Source of the DNA: Quillaja saponaria
Taxonomy: Eukaryota; Streptophyta; Magnoliopsida; Fabales; Quillajaceae
NCBI GenBank assembly: GCA_029379385.1
Contig: CM055606.1
Coordinates: forward strand, 19,183,142 to 19,247,141
Reading direction: 5' to 3'
Length of the DNA stretch: 64,000 bases
The notes beneath the pieces are model-generated. The model saw only the letters and a program-made list of their open reading frames with translations, ran no database searches and was not told the DNA's origin. Position 1 is the stretch's first letter. Each line of letters begins with the position of its first letter. Of this stretch, positions 1 through 11,539 are shown one piece after another. The translations under genes and the position numbers were made by a program.

Positions 1-74
1 ACATTTTAAAAATTAAAATGAAATATTCACATGAATGTAAAAGAAAACCATTCAGAAGTTTATAGGGTACTCAC

Positions 75-2033
75 AAAAGCTGTCATATCAGCAGTGCTCT
101 GTTTTGGGTCATCTGTATCATGTCCATCCTGCTAATGGAAAATATGGGGATACTATTAAGTAAAATTGTCAAAGATTACAAGAACATAAATTATTAGAAG
201 CAGTGCTGCAGGATAGATCATTTCTAGTTAGATCAGAAGGAATGATGAATGGAATAACTAATTTTGTGAGGTTAATTAGATGCTCGTAATAGGTGATATC
301 TTTCCAGGTAACAAATTGCTAAAAGAAAATGAGGGTAGCCTCCTTCATGCATTGGGGCCAAATGTTTGCCCAATTTCCCACTTCTTGAACATTGACAGTT
401 ACAACGTACAAACCCAGCATATTACAAGAGTTTGAAGTAAGAGAACCTAAGATCTCTAAGCTACTCAAGTTGCAGGTCACAATGTACTAGAATTGTAGTT
501 TGCAAGCGAAGGCTTTATTTTGTGGCAGTAGGATTTTAGTCTGTAGTCTGTAGACTACTTACCAATTTTGTGCCTTATGTTTAAAGTTACAGCCTATGCT
601 CCAACTTCCAAGGCATTTAAGAACTCTTGCAGTCGGGACATGCGCTTCTTAGAAATAATACAATAAATAAACTTATGATGTGTCTTTTTAGTGAACTTGT
701 ATAGCTGAGGTCGAAAAATCAAGATGATATCAGTAATATAAACCTATCTTTGTCGTATTCACTGCTGTTACTATAGAACTCTGTTCCACATGGAAATCCA
801 CTTCCTTGTTAACCAATGGGTGTATATATATATATGTCTACAACACGGATTATATATGAATTAAAATTGAAAAAACTGCATCAGGTTTTCCCAATTGTCA
901 AGTGTTAAACTCTAACTAAGATGAACATGTTTGCTTTCTCGCTATGCATCTAGACAAATGCATTCAGATTAGTAAAAGTTCTCATACCCATAACCTAGTA
1001 AGGGCCCAAAGGGTTACTAACAAACTCTAAATGAGAAAGAAAATAAAAAACTCATTGATTAGGGAAAGGGATAAAAATATATTACTGGAAAAACTCAACC
1101 AGAAGTAATGGATATAGAGCAAGTTGATGAGGACATATGAAACCTTGCTTCAGATCAACGACCATCCCAATATTTTGTCCAGTGATAAGGTTTAAGGAAG
1201 TTAAAAATATAACAAACACTCACACTAAGACACACTTGAGCATTTCTTACTTCGGTATTTATCATGTCATGCTTTATTAAAAAGAAAGCTCCTTGAGGCC
1301 CTCCACCAAAAATTATTACTAAATCTTAGAGCAAAAATCTGTATGATTATACATCTAACATTCACCAAATGGAACTGTCAATGTTATCTTAACAATATGA
1401 ACAACACAACCGTCTTCCTACAAATATATGAATGAACTTTAGTTTCTATCCACCAAGACATTGTGTGGTTTCAATTTCACTAGTTAATCAACATACTCCA
1501 TTTCCTCTATAAACAATTAAATCTCAAAATTTACGGTACAGATTGGAGCATTTTGAAGAAAATGACAGTGACTTACTCAGCTTTCAAGACAGTAGTATAG
1601 GCCCTAATTAATCCTCACTGGAATATGTCATAAACAACAGTTGCACTAGTTTTCAATGCTTTTGGCCTTTGAAGCATTGACAAAACCAGAAGCTCTATTA
1701 TTCTAGTTTTATTTTCTAGGGTTCCAAAATCCAAATTGAACCCACTATCCTCTTCTTTGCTCACAATTTTCTCAACAACCAAACAAGATATAGCTAATGG
1801 AACCCAACAATTCATATATTAAAATGAGATTCAGATAAAGAATTCACAGGAAAAAAAAGAATAAAAAGAAACATATAACGTGTGCAAACTTTTAAATTGA
1901 CAGTATTATACAATGCAATCGAACAGTTCAATGAAACTGATCAAAAACCAGTTTTTAATTTTCTTTTGTGAAATAGAAGGGGAAAACAAAATTCAGACTA
2001 TTTTCATTTTCTTATTGCTAATAATTTTACCAT
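75..2033 (-). CDS. HSBP: Heat shock factor binding protein (HSBP), 5' part only; runs off the left edge
   Basis: Two coding exons are visible. Exon 1 supplies only the ATG (2033-2031), followed at once by a donor reading gtaaaa. Exon 2 (128-75) follows a ttagcag acceptor and ends at a gtgagt donor. It encodes DGHDTDDPKQSTADMTAF, so the joined start reads MDGHDTDDPKQSTADMTAF, the typical N-terminus of plant HSBP. Family knowledge: HSBPs are small (about 90 residue) coiled-coil trimers that bind the heptad repeats of heat shock factors and damp the heat response; maize EMP2 belongs here. The coiled-coil part should lie in exons left of base 75, outside the window. The 1.9-kb intron (129-2030) shows no other gene. 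The 5' UTR lies at about 2034-2100, divergent from TSPO. The match rests on 19 residues plus exon structure. Confidence 0.72.
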
Positions 2034-2100
2034 TATAAGTTTGCCGCTGGTGAAGGAATTAGAGAGTCGATGGTGGCAGCGCAAGGAAGAAGGAGAGAAT

Positions 2101-2956
2101 GTAAAATGACGAATTGGCCCAAAAAAAAGAACAATGTGATTGGCTAAATTACATTTTTGGTCTTGTAATTCGACTCATAATTCACTTGAGTCCTATCTTT
2201 TAATTTATTACAATTGTGGGCAGATGAAATTTTACATGACAATTTTATGTTACAAATGGAAAAATAAACAATTGAAATGTTGACGAATAAAAATTATATA
2301 AAATAACTTAAATTTTTATTTTGAAAAATTGACATGTTTGATCAAATATGAAATCATATATGTTAGTCTCAGTTTTATTTTGTTTTTGACAAAAATTGTA
2401 AAGTCATCCCTAATGATGACATTAACCAAAGGGCATTAAGTGATATGAAGCAAGATGTTGAGGCAGGCATAAATGTGGATCGAATCGGGCTAATATTTAA
2501 TTTGTATAAAATTAGTTCATTTTGAGCTAAATAAAATTTAATCACATCAATTAATAGTTTCAAATAACTAAAATGACTAAATTCAAATATAATATTATTA
2601 TTTTCAAAATATTTTATCTATTTATAATCTTAAAATAAATTAATTCAATTCGTTAAATCTCTTTATATCGTCTAAAAGTCTGAAATCAAATATTTCCAAA
2701 CAAAAATAGGATGCTCATGTAAAATATAAAAGCTCATATGCCAATTAAAAAAAATTATTTATTATCACTAATTATTAATAGAGGCAATGAATGCCCACAA
2801 ATGCTTAATGTAATAAACTCCTAAATTCACTCTAGAACGTTCATTGACCCATTAAATTTCTTCCATTAAATTTCTTCCCCTTCTTTTACCCATTTAATTT
2901 CTTTCCCATCTTCCTCCTCTTCCCGCTATCTCACAAAGAAAGTAAATTTCATTACA
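2101..2956. promoter_or_regulatory. Divergent intergenic/promoter region between HSBP and TSPO
   Basis: This 0.85-kb AT-rich stretch separates the leftward HSBP gene from the rightward TSPO gene, so both promoters should lie here. A pyrimidine-rich stretch at about 2868-2935, just before the TSPO ATG, looks like its 5' UTR. No open frame in it resembles a protein. Confidence 0.5.
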
Positions 2957-3478
2957 ATGGCTTCAATTCCCAGCAACCCCACCATCAAACCGAGGCAAGA
3001 GACTAAATCAACCAAGGCGAAACGAGCCCTTAGATCCTTAGCCATAGCCATCGCGATCCCTCTCTCTATTAATCTGACCATAATTTTCTTGTTTGGTTCG
3101 GGTCGCAAATACTATTCCATAACCAAACCCTTTTGGTTCCCAACCCTGTGGTTCGTACACTTAGCCTCATTGGGCTCATCTTTCCTAATGGGTCTAGCGG
3201 CGTGGCTCCTCTGGGCTGACGGTGGTTTTCACGCGCAATCAGATGCATTGCCTTTATATATTGCTCAAGTTTCTCTAAGCATTGTGTGGGACCCTCTTGT
3301 GCTAGTGTTTGGATCAGCTTGGCTTGGGTTTGTGTTTTGTGTCCTTCATTTTGGGACACTTTTTTTATGTTACCTCAGGTTTAAGAAGGTGAATCCCTTT
3401 GCTAAGGATCTTGTTAAACTGTGTTTGGCTTGGGTTGCATATCTTACCATTGTTAGTTTCAAGCTTATGTATCTTTAA
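2957..3478 (+). CDS. TSPO: TSPO/MBR family tryptophan-rich membrane protein
   Basis: Intronless frame of 173 residues with a clear ATG. A basic N-terminal extension (about residues 1-26, rich in K and R) precedes five predicted membrane segments, at roughly 27-47, 60-84, 95-115, 119-138 and 148-170. Tryptophans and prolines are spaced as in TSPO: KPFWFPTLWFVHLASL near 54-70, LAAWLLWADGG near 80-90, and SIVWDPLVLVFGSAWLGF near 107-125. Family knowledge: TSPO proteins bind tetrapyrroles. The Arabidopsis homologue sits in ER/Golgi membranes, is induced by ABA and osmotic stress, and is removed by autophagy. It also promotes aquaporin turnover. The plant-type N-terminal extension is present but somewhat shorter than my recollection of the Arabidopsis protein (196 residues). 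Intact, with no frameshift. Confidence 0.93.
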   Translation: MASIPSNPTIKPRQETKSTKAKRALRSLAIAIAIPLSINLTIIFLFGSGRKYYSITKPFWFPTLWFVHLASLGSSFLMGLAAWLLWADGGFHAQSDALPLYIAQVSLSIVWDPLVLVFGSAWLGFVFCVLHFGTLFLCYLRFKKVNPFAKDLVKLCLAWVAYLTIVSFKLMYL

Positions 3479-4525
3479 CTTTAGGCCTATGTAACTCAGA
3501 TTTTAGTTTGTACATGGTTTACCAATCTGGTTCGATTTTTAGATTGGTGGAATTGATTTTGTGGTTAATATATATATATATAATGTTATTTTTGATAGAA
3601 GCTAGTAATGTATATGCTTCAATGATATAAATGAAAAAAAAAAAAAACTGATCAATTTTAAAGTTTTCTTATCACAATTCTCTATTTATCTGTAAATACC
3701 CAAAAAAAATCTTACTTCTGAAGTAATACCATATAATTTATTCTATTCTATAATAAAAAGTCAATCATATTTTGATTATATATATATATATATTTATATT
3801 TATATAGAAATGATAATTTAACCTATTGGACATATTAACCAATTTAGTTATATCATATTCCTTTATATATAAAACGATATTCAAGTTATATTTAAAGAGA
3901 GATCGAATTTAAATCTATGCATATAGTAAAACAAAATTTTATTCTATAATACATAAGTGAATCATATTTTAATTTGTTTCTCCATATATATATATATATA
4001 ATTTAACTTATTCGATAAGTTAACCAATTTGTCATATCAAATTCTTTTATATATAAAACAAGTCACAAATCATATGATTCATTAGATTTGAATCAATGTG
4101 GAATATATATTCATGCATATATAAAAATAAATTTATATTAAAAAAATAAAAAAAAAATAAAAAAAAGGATAAAACAAGGTTAAATACTATTCCAATTCAT
4201 AAATTTTTTTAATTATTTGAATCTCAATATGATATGATTATCATATCTCTTTCTTATTAATTTCCTCTTACTTTTTTTTCCTTTTTGCTATGAAATAACC
4301 TCTCTTTCTTGCCTATATGTTGACATGGTGGACACCATTCAAGCCATGTGATTTGATTGACAAATAAATGGTATCCAATTAATTATCAACCATAATTGTC
4401 TCTGAGCAAGTGCCATTGTCTTTGTCGCCACGTTTTTTCTTTTTTTTCAAAGATAGTGTTAATTTTGGTTTTTTCCCTTCAATTTCTTATTTGGAATAAA
4501 CTTACAGATCCTACTAGTGGGACCC
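3479..4525. other. AT-rich spacer between TSPO and the GT34 gene
   Basis: TSPO 3' UTR followed by about 0.9 kb of low-complexity DNA. It holds (TA)n tracts near 3568-3582, 3777-3792 and 3985-4000 and A-rich runs near 3632 and 4138-4166. I see no gene or recognisable mobile element. Confidence 0.6.
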
Positions 4526-4532
4526 TATAAAA
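4526..4532 (+). promoter_or_regulatory. TATA box of the GT34 xylosyltransferase gene
   Basis: TATAAAA in the context ccctataaaacacg, about 325 bp before the start codon. It is the only good TATA box in this spacer at a plausible distance, so transcription should begin near 4555-4565 and give a 5' UTR of roughly 300 nt. An upstream ATG at 4557 opens a 26-codon frame closing at 4637; it counts only if transcription starts before it. Confidence 0.55.
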
Positions 4533-4855
4533 CACGTACTTCTCTTTCCTGCCAGAATGAGAGCTTCTCCTTCTGTATCAACGGGTTTACGTGCAAGAAG
4601 ATCCCAAATATTATTAAAAATTAAAGTAAAAAATTGACTGAAACAGTGGAACACTCTGAGCAAGTGGACCTTCTCCTTCTTCAGCTCCACCGACTAATCT
4701 TATTCCAGAAAAACCTATCTTTTTCCTTTTATTTACGATTCTACTCATCCAATTACGCTTTCATTACGCCTTTCATTGCCAAATAATTGTGAAACGCTTC
4801 ATATTTACCTCTGAATTAGCGAGTCGTGTCGCGATTCAACTCGGCCGAGATAACA

Positions 4856-6214
4856 ATGCTGGACCTGTGCTTGGGATCTCGCCGAGCCCGTCAGATCCAG
4901 AGGGCTTGCCGGCACGGTACTGTCACTTTCCTTTGCCTTTTCCTAACCGTCGTCGTTTTACGTGGTATCGTTGGAGCTGGAAAGTTCGGTACACCTGAGC
5001 AAGACTTCAATCAGATCCGAGAGCATTTTTACACCCCAGGCCGGCGTGTGGAGCCACATCGTGTTCTCGAAGAAGCTCAACCGGAAAACGTCGATTCCAG
5101 TCAGTCTAACAATTACGCTACCTTTGATATCTCGAAGATACTGGTCGACGAGGAAGGAGGCGATGAGAAGCGCGACCCGAATAAGCCTTACAGTCTTGGC
5201 CCGAAGATTTCTGACTGGGATGAACAGCGAGCTGATTGGTTGAAAAAGAACGCGGATTTCCCGAATTTTATTCGACCCAATAAGCCGAGGGTGCTACTTG
5301 TTACCGGGTCTTCACCAAAACCTTGTGAAAACCCGGTAGGTGATCATTACCTATTGAAATCTATTAAGAACAAGATTGATTACTGCAGGTTACATGGGAT
5401 TGAGATTTTCTACAATATGGCTTTGCTTGATGCTGAAATGGCTGGTTTTTGGGCTAAGCTTCCATTGATTCGAAAGCTGTTGCTGTCCCATCCAGAGATT
5501 GAGTTTTTGTGGTGGATGGATAGTGATGCAATGTTCACAGATATGGCATTTGAGCTTCCATGGGAAAGGTACAAAGATCACAACTTTGTGATGCATGGGT
5601 GGAACGAAATGATTTATGACCAAAAGAATTGGATTGGCTTGAACACTGGTAGTTTTCTACTGAGGAATTGTCAATGGTCTTTGGACATTCTTGATGCTTG
5701 GGCACCCATGGGTCCAAAAGGGAAAATCAGAGAAGAAGCTGGGAAAATACTCACTAGGGAGCTCAAAGGCCGACCTGTTTTTGAAGCTGATGATCAATCT
5801 GCAATGGTTTATCTATTGATCAAGGAGAAGGAAAAATGGGCTGAGAAGGTTTACCTTGAAAGTGCTTATTATTTGCACGGGTATTGGGGGATTTTGGTTG
5901 ATAGGTATGAAGAAATGATGGAAAATTATCATCCCGGTGTTGGTGATCATAGGTGGCCACTTGTGACTCACTTTGTGGGTTGCAAGCCCTGTGGGAAATT
6001 TGGGGATTACCCAGTTGAGAGATGCTTGAAACAGATGGACCGTGCCTTCAATTTTGGGGACAATCAAATTTTGCAGATATATGGATTTACTCACAAGTCA
6101 CTTGCTAGTCGAAAAGTGAAGAGAGTTAGAAATGAGACTAGCAACCCACTTGAAGTAAAGGATGAGCTTGGCTTGCTTCATCCAGATTTTAAAGCTGTCA
6201 AGGTATCTTCTTGA
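4856..6214 (+). CDS. XXT: Xyloglucan 6-xylosyltransferase (GT34, XXT1/XXT2 type)
   Basis: Intronless, 452 residues from the ATG at 4856. The frame stays open upstream only from a GTG at 4826; the ATG gives the N-terminus MLDLCLGSRRARQIQRA, matching plant XXTs (about 460 residues). Type II Golgi topology: short basic cytosolic tail, one membrane anchor (about 22-36, VTFLCLFLTVVVL), stem, then the GT34 catalytic domain from about residue 140. The nucleotide-sugar and metal binding motif is DSD at 222-224 in FLWWMDSDAMF. Other conserved blocks are LLVTGSSPKPCENPVGDHYL, GLNTGSFLLRN and HFVGCKPCGKFGDYPVERC. Role from the family: transfers xylose from UDP-xylose to the glucan backbone of xyloglucan in the Golgi. 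Galactomannan galactosyltransferase shares the fold, but the N-terminus and motifs favour XXT1/2. A decayed copy lies 1.9 kb downstream. Confidence 0.94.
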   Translation: MLDLCLGSRRARQIQRACRHGTVTFLCLFLTVVVLRGIVGAGKFGTPEQDFNQIREHFYTPGRRVEPHRVLEEAQPENVDSSQSNNYATFDISKILVDEEGGDEKRDPNKPYSLGPKISDWDEQRADWLKKNADFPNFIRPNKPRVLLVTGSSPKPCENPVGDHYLLKSIKNKIDYCRLHGIEIFYNMALLDAEMAGFWAKLPLIRKLLLSHPEIEFLWWMDSDAMFTDMAFELPWERYKDHNFVMHGWNEMIYDQKNWIGLNTGSFLLRNCQWSLDILDAWAPMGPKGKIREEAGKILTRELKGRPVFEADDQSAMVYLLIKEKEKWAEKVYLESAYYLHGYWGILVDRYEEMMENYHPGVGDHRWPLVTHFVGCKPCGKFGDYPVERCLKQMDRAFNFGDNQILQIYGFTHKSLASRKVKRVRNETSNPLEVKDELGLLHPDFKAVKVSS

Positions 6215-7353
6215 TGGTTTCTGGAGATGATGATTAGCTTCAAGAAATTGGTGTTGCAATGCTCTATGCATTTTGCTACTATACTCTGTTCACTAGCTGT
6301 CCATTTGTATTCTTGCTGCTATCTGTCACTTGTGATAGTGTTAGAAATTTGTAATCTATGCCTTCTTTTTCTGATCATTGTATTAGTGTCAAGTTATATT
6401 GATTTTTAAATGGAAACAGACCCTCAACTGTTTCTATCCCGGATTTTGCATTTTTTTTGTTTTTCCTTTCTGACATATGTGGTGGTTGAATCCTTCAATG
6501 TAAAGATTCAATTTGGTTATCCCTAATTGTTGCAGTTGTGCATCTTTTTTAGTAACTACCATAAAAAGGAAGCAGTCTTTTTTCTATTGCCGGTTGAGCA
6601 TCAAATTGCAGTGTTCTCTACTGGGAAACTGGCGTTGAGTAGCTGTGTTAGATTACTTACATCCATCTCTTGCTAAAGTTGGAAACCTGGTACTTTGGTA
6701 TGGTATAAATTATCCTATGTTTTGTGGATACGGGAAATTAGTTTAACAGTAGTCTTCTATTTTAAGAATCTAATTGCCTATTGCCAAATTCAACTATTCA
6801 TATTTACAGTGAGCTTGACAAGGTGAGCTTTTGCGAGCTTAGAGCATCCCAGTTTGCTTTTTTCTTGTGCAATTTCGATATGCTTTTTCTCAACACTGAT
6901 AATTGGGTCTTGCACCTGCCCCCTCTCTGTTATAATACCGACGGAAATTACATTGTATAAACAAAATTTGCTTACATGGTTTATATTGCATTGTAGGCAA
7001 TTATTGCAAAATCAAAAATTTAGGTATGATTATGGAGGATATGCTATTGACATATCAACAACAAATGTTTTTAAAGTTAAGAGAATAATATATATAATGT
7101 GTGTTTTTTTTTATTGATTTTATAAGTACGAATTTTGTGGTTGAGTAAAATTCGTATGAACATTTTAGAAGATTATATGAAAACAAGGCAGTGAAAACAC
7201 ATGCAAGGCCCAGTTGAAATAAAAATATAAGAAAGATGATTCAGTTGAAAAAATTAAAATATAGTAGCTCAATTGAAAAAATAGTAAACCACCGACTATA
7301 AGACTATTCTTCTTTCTTCTTTATCTGTTACGGTGGTTAAAAAAGAGCGGGAG
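6215..7353. other. 3' UTR of the GT34 gene and spacer
   Basis: The first few hundred bases are T-rich 3' UTR. The rest is AT-rich with no supported gene. A loose resemblance of 6810-6930 to 10140-10260 (both contain a caaggtgagc motif followed by T-rich sequence) may mark the 3' edge of the segment duplicated with the GT34 gene. Confidence 0.45.
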
Positions 7354-7703
7354 ATGCTCATTCTTGAGTTTCAGACTCAGTCTAAGCAACCTATCTCTCT
7401 TTGAAACCCTAACCCCCAATTACAAATATCTAACACTAAATCTTTAATCAAATCTCTGATTGAACCAACTAATTTGACCTCTCAGAAGCTTAATTGGTGG
7501 GGAAGTTGCAGAATACTGGAAGCCTATGAGGATCACTTCTTTGGAGCATTGCCCAATTTTAATACTTCTGATAGAGGTGTCTGTTCAAGTCATGGTGAAA
7601 AGAAACAGTAGCTTGGCAAGCACTATCGACATTGGTATCGGAGCTGGCAGTCCATTTCTGGATTGGCTGAAGCAGCTCATGAAATTGTATCTACACGCTG
7701 CAG
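7354..7703 (+). pseudogene. Decayed exon of an unidentified gene
   Basis: One frame running from an ATG at 7354 to a good donor (GCAG followed by gtatat at 7704) stays protein-like for about 116 codons, with only two in-frame stops: a TGA after LEFQTQSKQPISL and a TAG after SSHGEKKQ. Readable blocks include SLIKSLIEPTNLTSQKLNWW, ILEAYEDHFFGALPNF and HWYRSWQSISGLAEAAHEIV. I do not recognise the family. The stops and the lack of a matching downstream exon argue that it is dead. A second frame (7526-7723) is also open and could be the true one, so the reading frame itself is uncertain. Confidence 0.4.
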
Positions 7704-8068
7704 GTATATTTTATTTGTTATAAGCATGTGAAATCTATAAATTATTATCTTTTAGCCATGTGATTTGAATGAGTTTATCTATGTCTGAATCAAGTGGCAT
7801 TCGATGTGTGTGAATGTTTTCTTCTTTAATTTTTTATTTTTTTTATTTGCTCGTTTTCTGTATTGAGGCTGAAAATTGATATAATTTAGCTATTCCATAA
7901 TTTTTGCTCATAAATAATAAATGCCCCTGCAATACCATACAAAATCATTTAGTAATTTTCATAGTCCAAACTTTTGTTGCACATTCTATTGCCATATAAT
8001 TGCAATACCCACTTCTCTTTGACCTCTCACAACTTTGAATCACTGATACAATTGTTGCCGCATCAATA

Positions 8069-9340
8069 ATGCTGAATCGGTGCTTGGGAAATCACTAAGT
8101 TTACCAGGTTCCGAGTGTGTTTGGGTTAGGTGCCGTCACGTTCGTTGTGCTACTCTTCACCATAGTCATCTCACACTGCACATTTGGAGCTGATAAGTTT
8201 GGGATACTTCAACAAGGCTTCAATGAAACACGCAAGAACTTTTACTTTAGCAGGTAGGTGAGTGGAGCCAAATTATAACCCTCCAAGTCAACGAAGCTCA
8301 ACCCAACAACATAGTTCATTGAAAGCAACAATTCTGCCACTGTTGATATCTCAAAATTACTGCTTGATGAGGAGGATGGACGTGATGAGAAGCAAGAACC
8401 AGATAAACCTTACAAACCTAATAAGCCAAGGGTGCTCCTGGTTACTGGGTCATCACCCAAACCGTGTGAGAATTGGGTAGGTGACCTGTTGAAGTTCCTT
8501 AAGAATAAGATTGATTACTGCATGCATGTAGGCTACATGGGATTGAGATTTTCTACAATAAGGCTCTGCTTGATGCTGAAATGGCTGGGCATTGAGCCAA
8601 GCTTCCTTCAATTCAGAAGCTCTGTCTGTTCCATCCGGAGGTTGAGTTTATGTGGTGGATGGATAGTGATGCAATGTTCAAGGATATGGCTTTTGAAGTT
8701 CCGTGGAAAGGTACAAAGATCACAATTTTGTGATTCATGAGTGGAAAGAAATATTGTATTTTTTAATTCTGACAGCTTTCTACTGAGGAATTCTCAGTGG
8801 TCTTTGGACATTCTTGATGCTTGACCCCCATGGGTCCAAAAGGGAAAATCAGAGACGAAGCTGGGAAAATACTCACTAGGGAGCCCAAGGATCGACCTGT
8901 TTTTGAAGCTGACGATCAATCTGAAATGGTTTATCTATTTATCAAGGAAAAGGAAAAATGGGCTGAGAAGGTTTGCCTTGAGAGTGCTTATAATTATTTG
9001 CACTTGGGGAATTTTGGTTGATAGATATGTATGAAGAAATGATGGGAAATTGTCATCCTGGTCTTGATGATCACAGGTGGCCACGCGTGACTCACTCTGT
9101 GGGTTGCAAGCCCTGTGGAAAATTTGGGGATTACCCAGTTGAGAGATGCTTGAAACAGATGGACCGTGCCTTCAATTTTAAGGACAATCAAATTTTGCAG
9201 ATATATGGGTTTACTCACAAGTCGCTATTCGAAAAGTTAAAAGTGTTAGAAATGAGATTAGCGACCCACTTGAAGTGAAGAATGAACTTGGGCTGCTTCA
9301 TTCAGTTGTCGATGCAGACAAGAATCCAACATCTCCTTGA
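8069..9340 (+). pseudogene. Decayed tandem copy of the GT34 xylosyltransferase
   Basis: Nucleotide similarity to the intact GT34 gene runs end to end, from the ATG (8069, ATGCTGAATCGGTGCTTGGG) to the stop (9338-9340). The coding frame is broken many times. Recognisable pieces occur in different frames: LLVTGSSPKPCENWVGD (about 8435-8490, lacking the HYL that follows GD in the intact copy), the DSDAMF block (about 8660-8680), KGKIRDEAGKILTREPKD (about 8836-8890) and the conserved C-terminal block (about 9070-9230). A TGA replaces the Trp codon of the DAWAPMG block near 8821, and the glucan-binding middle part carries deletions. It has no intron, like its parent, so it could be a DNA-level tandem duplicate or a retrocopy; position and orientation favour tandem duplication. 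No function is expected for the encoded protein. Confidence 0.92.
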
Positions 9341-11539
9341 TAGTTTCTGGAGGTTATGATTATCTCAGGAAATTGGTATTGCAATGCAATTTTCACTTGC
9401 TTTTATACTCTGTTCACTTTTAACTTTTGCAATTTCTTTTACTTGGTGTCAATATGCGTTTTTTGCTATTTAGCTAGCTTGTTATAGTTTTCGTAAGGCG
9501 AATCTTTGTTTTTCTTTAGCCAACAGTAGTATTAAGTTGTATCATTTTTTCAGTTTAGAAGTGTCATTTCATCTGCATCCATTCTTGGTTTCTATTGCTG
9601 CTTTTTTGGTCTCCCTTTTTTAAAATAAGAGGTTTTTTTTACATAAGATTTTTTTAACAAGTTTCTAACTTGTTAAGATAATATGTATGAAAAGTATACA
9701 ATATTTATTACAGTAATTGTCTATAATTTCAGTAAGTTAAGTTAGTTTTAAAAAAAATTAATTTGTAATAATTATATTTATTACACTATAACAAGAGTCA
9801 TACAGCACTTATTAGACAAATCTTTTGAGATAATGCTTGAATTCTAAGTTGGTTGATGACAACAAGAATAACTTAAATATAGCAAGGATTCATTTTTATT
9901 TCCTTCTTTTTGTAAGTTTGGGCTATTGCAATTTGTTTGTGATTGCTACAAATACATCCTGATTTCTGATAGTGGAAAAATGCTTCAAATTGTTAGGACT
10001 AAGATGTCTTCTTGCTTTAAGCCACCAGAAAACTTGGAATATTTGTTGCAGAAATCTCAAATATGTTGGCATGACTCAGCTATGCTACACCTATGCTCAG
10101 AAGGAATATAATCAAAATTTTAATTTCTGAAACTTGTTAAAGTATGCATTGGCAAGGTGAGCATTGAGTTCGAGAATCTATATCTCATTTCTTTCTGAGA
10201 ACATTATGCTTTGCACTTCTTTTTCTTTTGATCTGGATGAATGCTTTTCTTCAATTGGAAGCGGGGGAATTATTTGTAGAATACAAAAGGTGATCAAATC
10301 CTTTTATTCTCTTTGTGCTGATCACTTTTTCATATGCTCTAATAGCAAGAAAGAGCCTTCTTTTTGGCATTTGTTAACAGAATGTTAGTCTTCTATCATC
10401 ATAGTATAAAATTGTTGCATATTATTGTAATCAAATTACAACAAAATCACATATGGAAGATAGCAAAGAATTGAAAAAATTGATGTTTTCTACTGACCCA
10501 TCTTTTCTCTTCTGCTATCTTGATGCAGCATACTAAGAATATATAAATCTGTAATGGGTATATATCTTCAAGAAGGCAAGAGCAATAAACTAAACATGCC
10601 ATTAATTTTCTTTTAATTTATGAGCAAACAAAGTGGACTTTTTAGTTATTATTATCTAAGCACTATGTCTTCACAAGAGTGAATCTAACTTTTCTCTATA
10701 ATTTCCTTATTAGTCAAAAGCATCTGTCCTTTACTCCTTAGGATCAGAAATTTAGAAGGTCATTCTCGTAAGTAAATTTCTTGTGAGGCTCATCACTCAC
10801 ATAAAACTCTTGTGCACAAAACAATTTTTTTATAGTCTGAATAATGATACAACACACATCTCGTATATCAACTTAATCTCAATAATAGCCTTTACTCATA
10901 TACAAGACAATAACTACACTAAACCAAAATAAAACTGTAAAAGATTGACCTAATGATTAGAAAAATATTTCTATTATTTAACTTTTTTCCTAAAATCATA
11001 GGAATAACTTCCTTTTAAATAGATAAATTAATATCAATCAGACTTTTCATATAAGAAGCTTCCATCTTGAAAATTGATACTTGCGCATCTAAAAAGGGCT
11101 TAGTATGCAGCATACTTATATGCTAGAAAGCAATTGTAATTGTTTGCAATAAAAAAATCAAAGAAGATTGGACAAATATAAAAAAGATATACCGAAAACA
11201 AATTTTTTTTTAATTAATTATATTTTATGAGGGATTTGTATTTCTCCCACCCCAATAAATTGTGTCAGAGATGATATAAATTAAGAGTACACAATCAGAC
11301 TGATGGATAGGATTATACAAATTGCATCTGATCAAAAACTCGGGTGGGTTGATGAGGTCGGTGGGATTAAACTTTTCATTAGTTTGAATTATTGTAAATG
11401 ATCAAATATTTATTTTTAACAAATAATAAGGTATAAAAAAACTAAGTTATACTTTTAAAATTGTATATAAATATAAATTAGAATATAATAAAAAAATTAA
11501 AATAGGATAAATATAATTTAAAATAATGTACACATATTT
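9341..11539. other. Spacer between the GT34 pseudogene and the PRMT4 upstream repeats
   Basis: AT-rich DNA with no supported gene; the short frames at 9926-10111 and 10164-10388 show no family signature. Near 11330-11460 there is an older, diverged copy of a module (gggtgggttgatgaggtcgg) that recurs at about 11980 and 13137 inside the 1.18-kb duplication. Confidence 0.5.

Noticed and set aside
4826..4855. Longer N-terminus for the XXT gene (MSRFNSAEIT).
   Set aside because: Codon 4826-4828 is GTG, not ATG, and family members begin at the position of the ATG at 4856.
6227..6409. A 60-codon frame just after the XXT stop.
   Set aside because: Hydrophobic only because the 3' UTR is T-rich; no similarity to a known short protein.
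9018..9278. An 86-codon frame as a separate GT34-like small gene.
   Set aside because: It is the C-terminal piece of the decayed XXT copy; nucleotide similarity continues beyond both ends in other frames.
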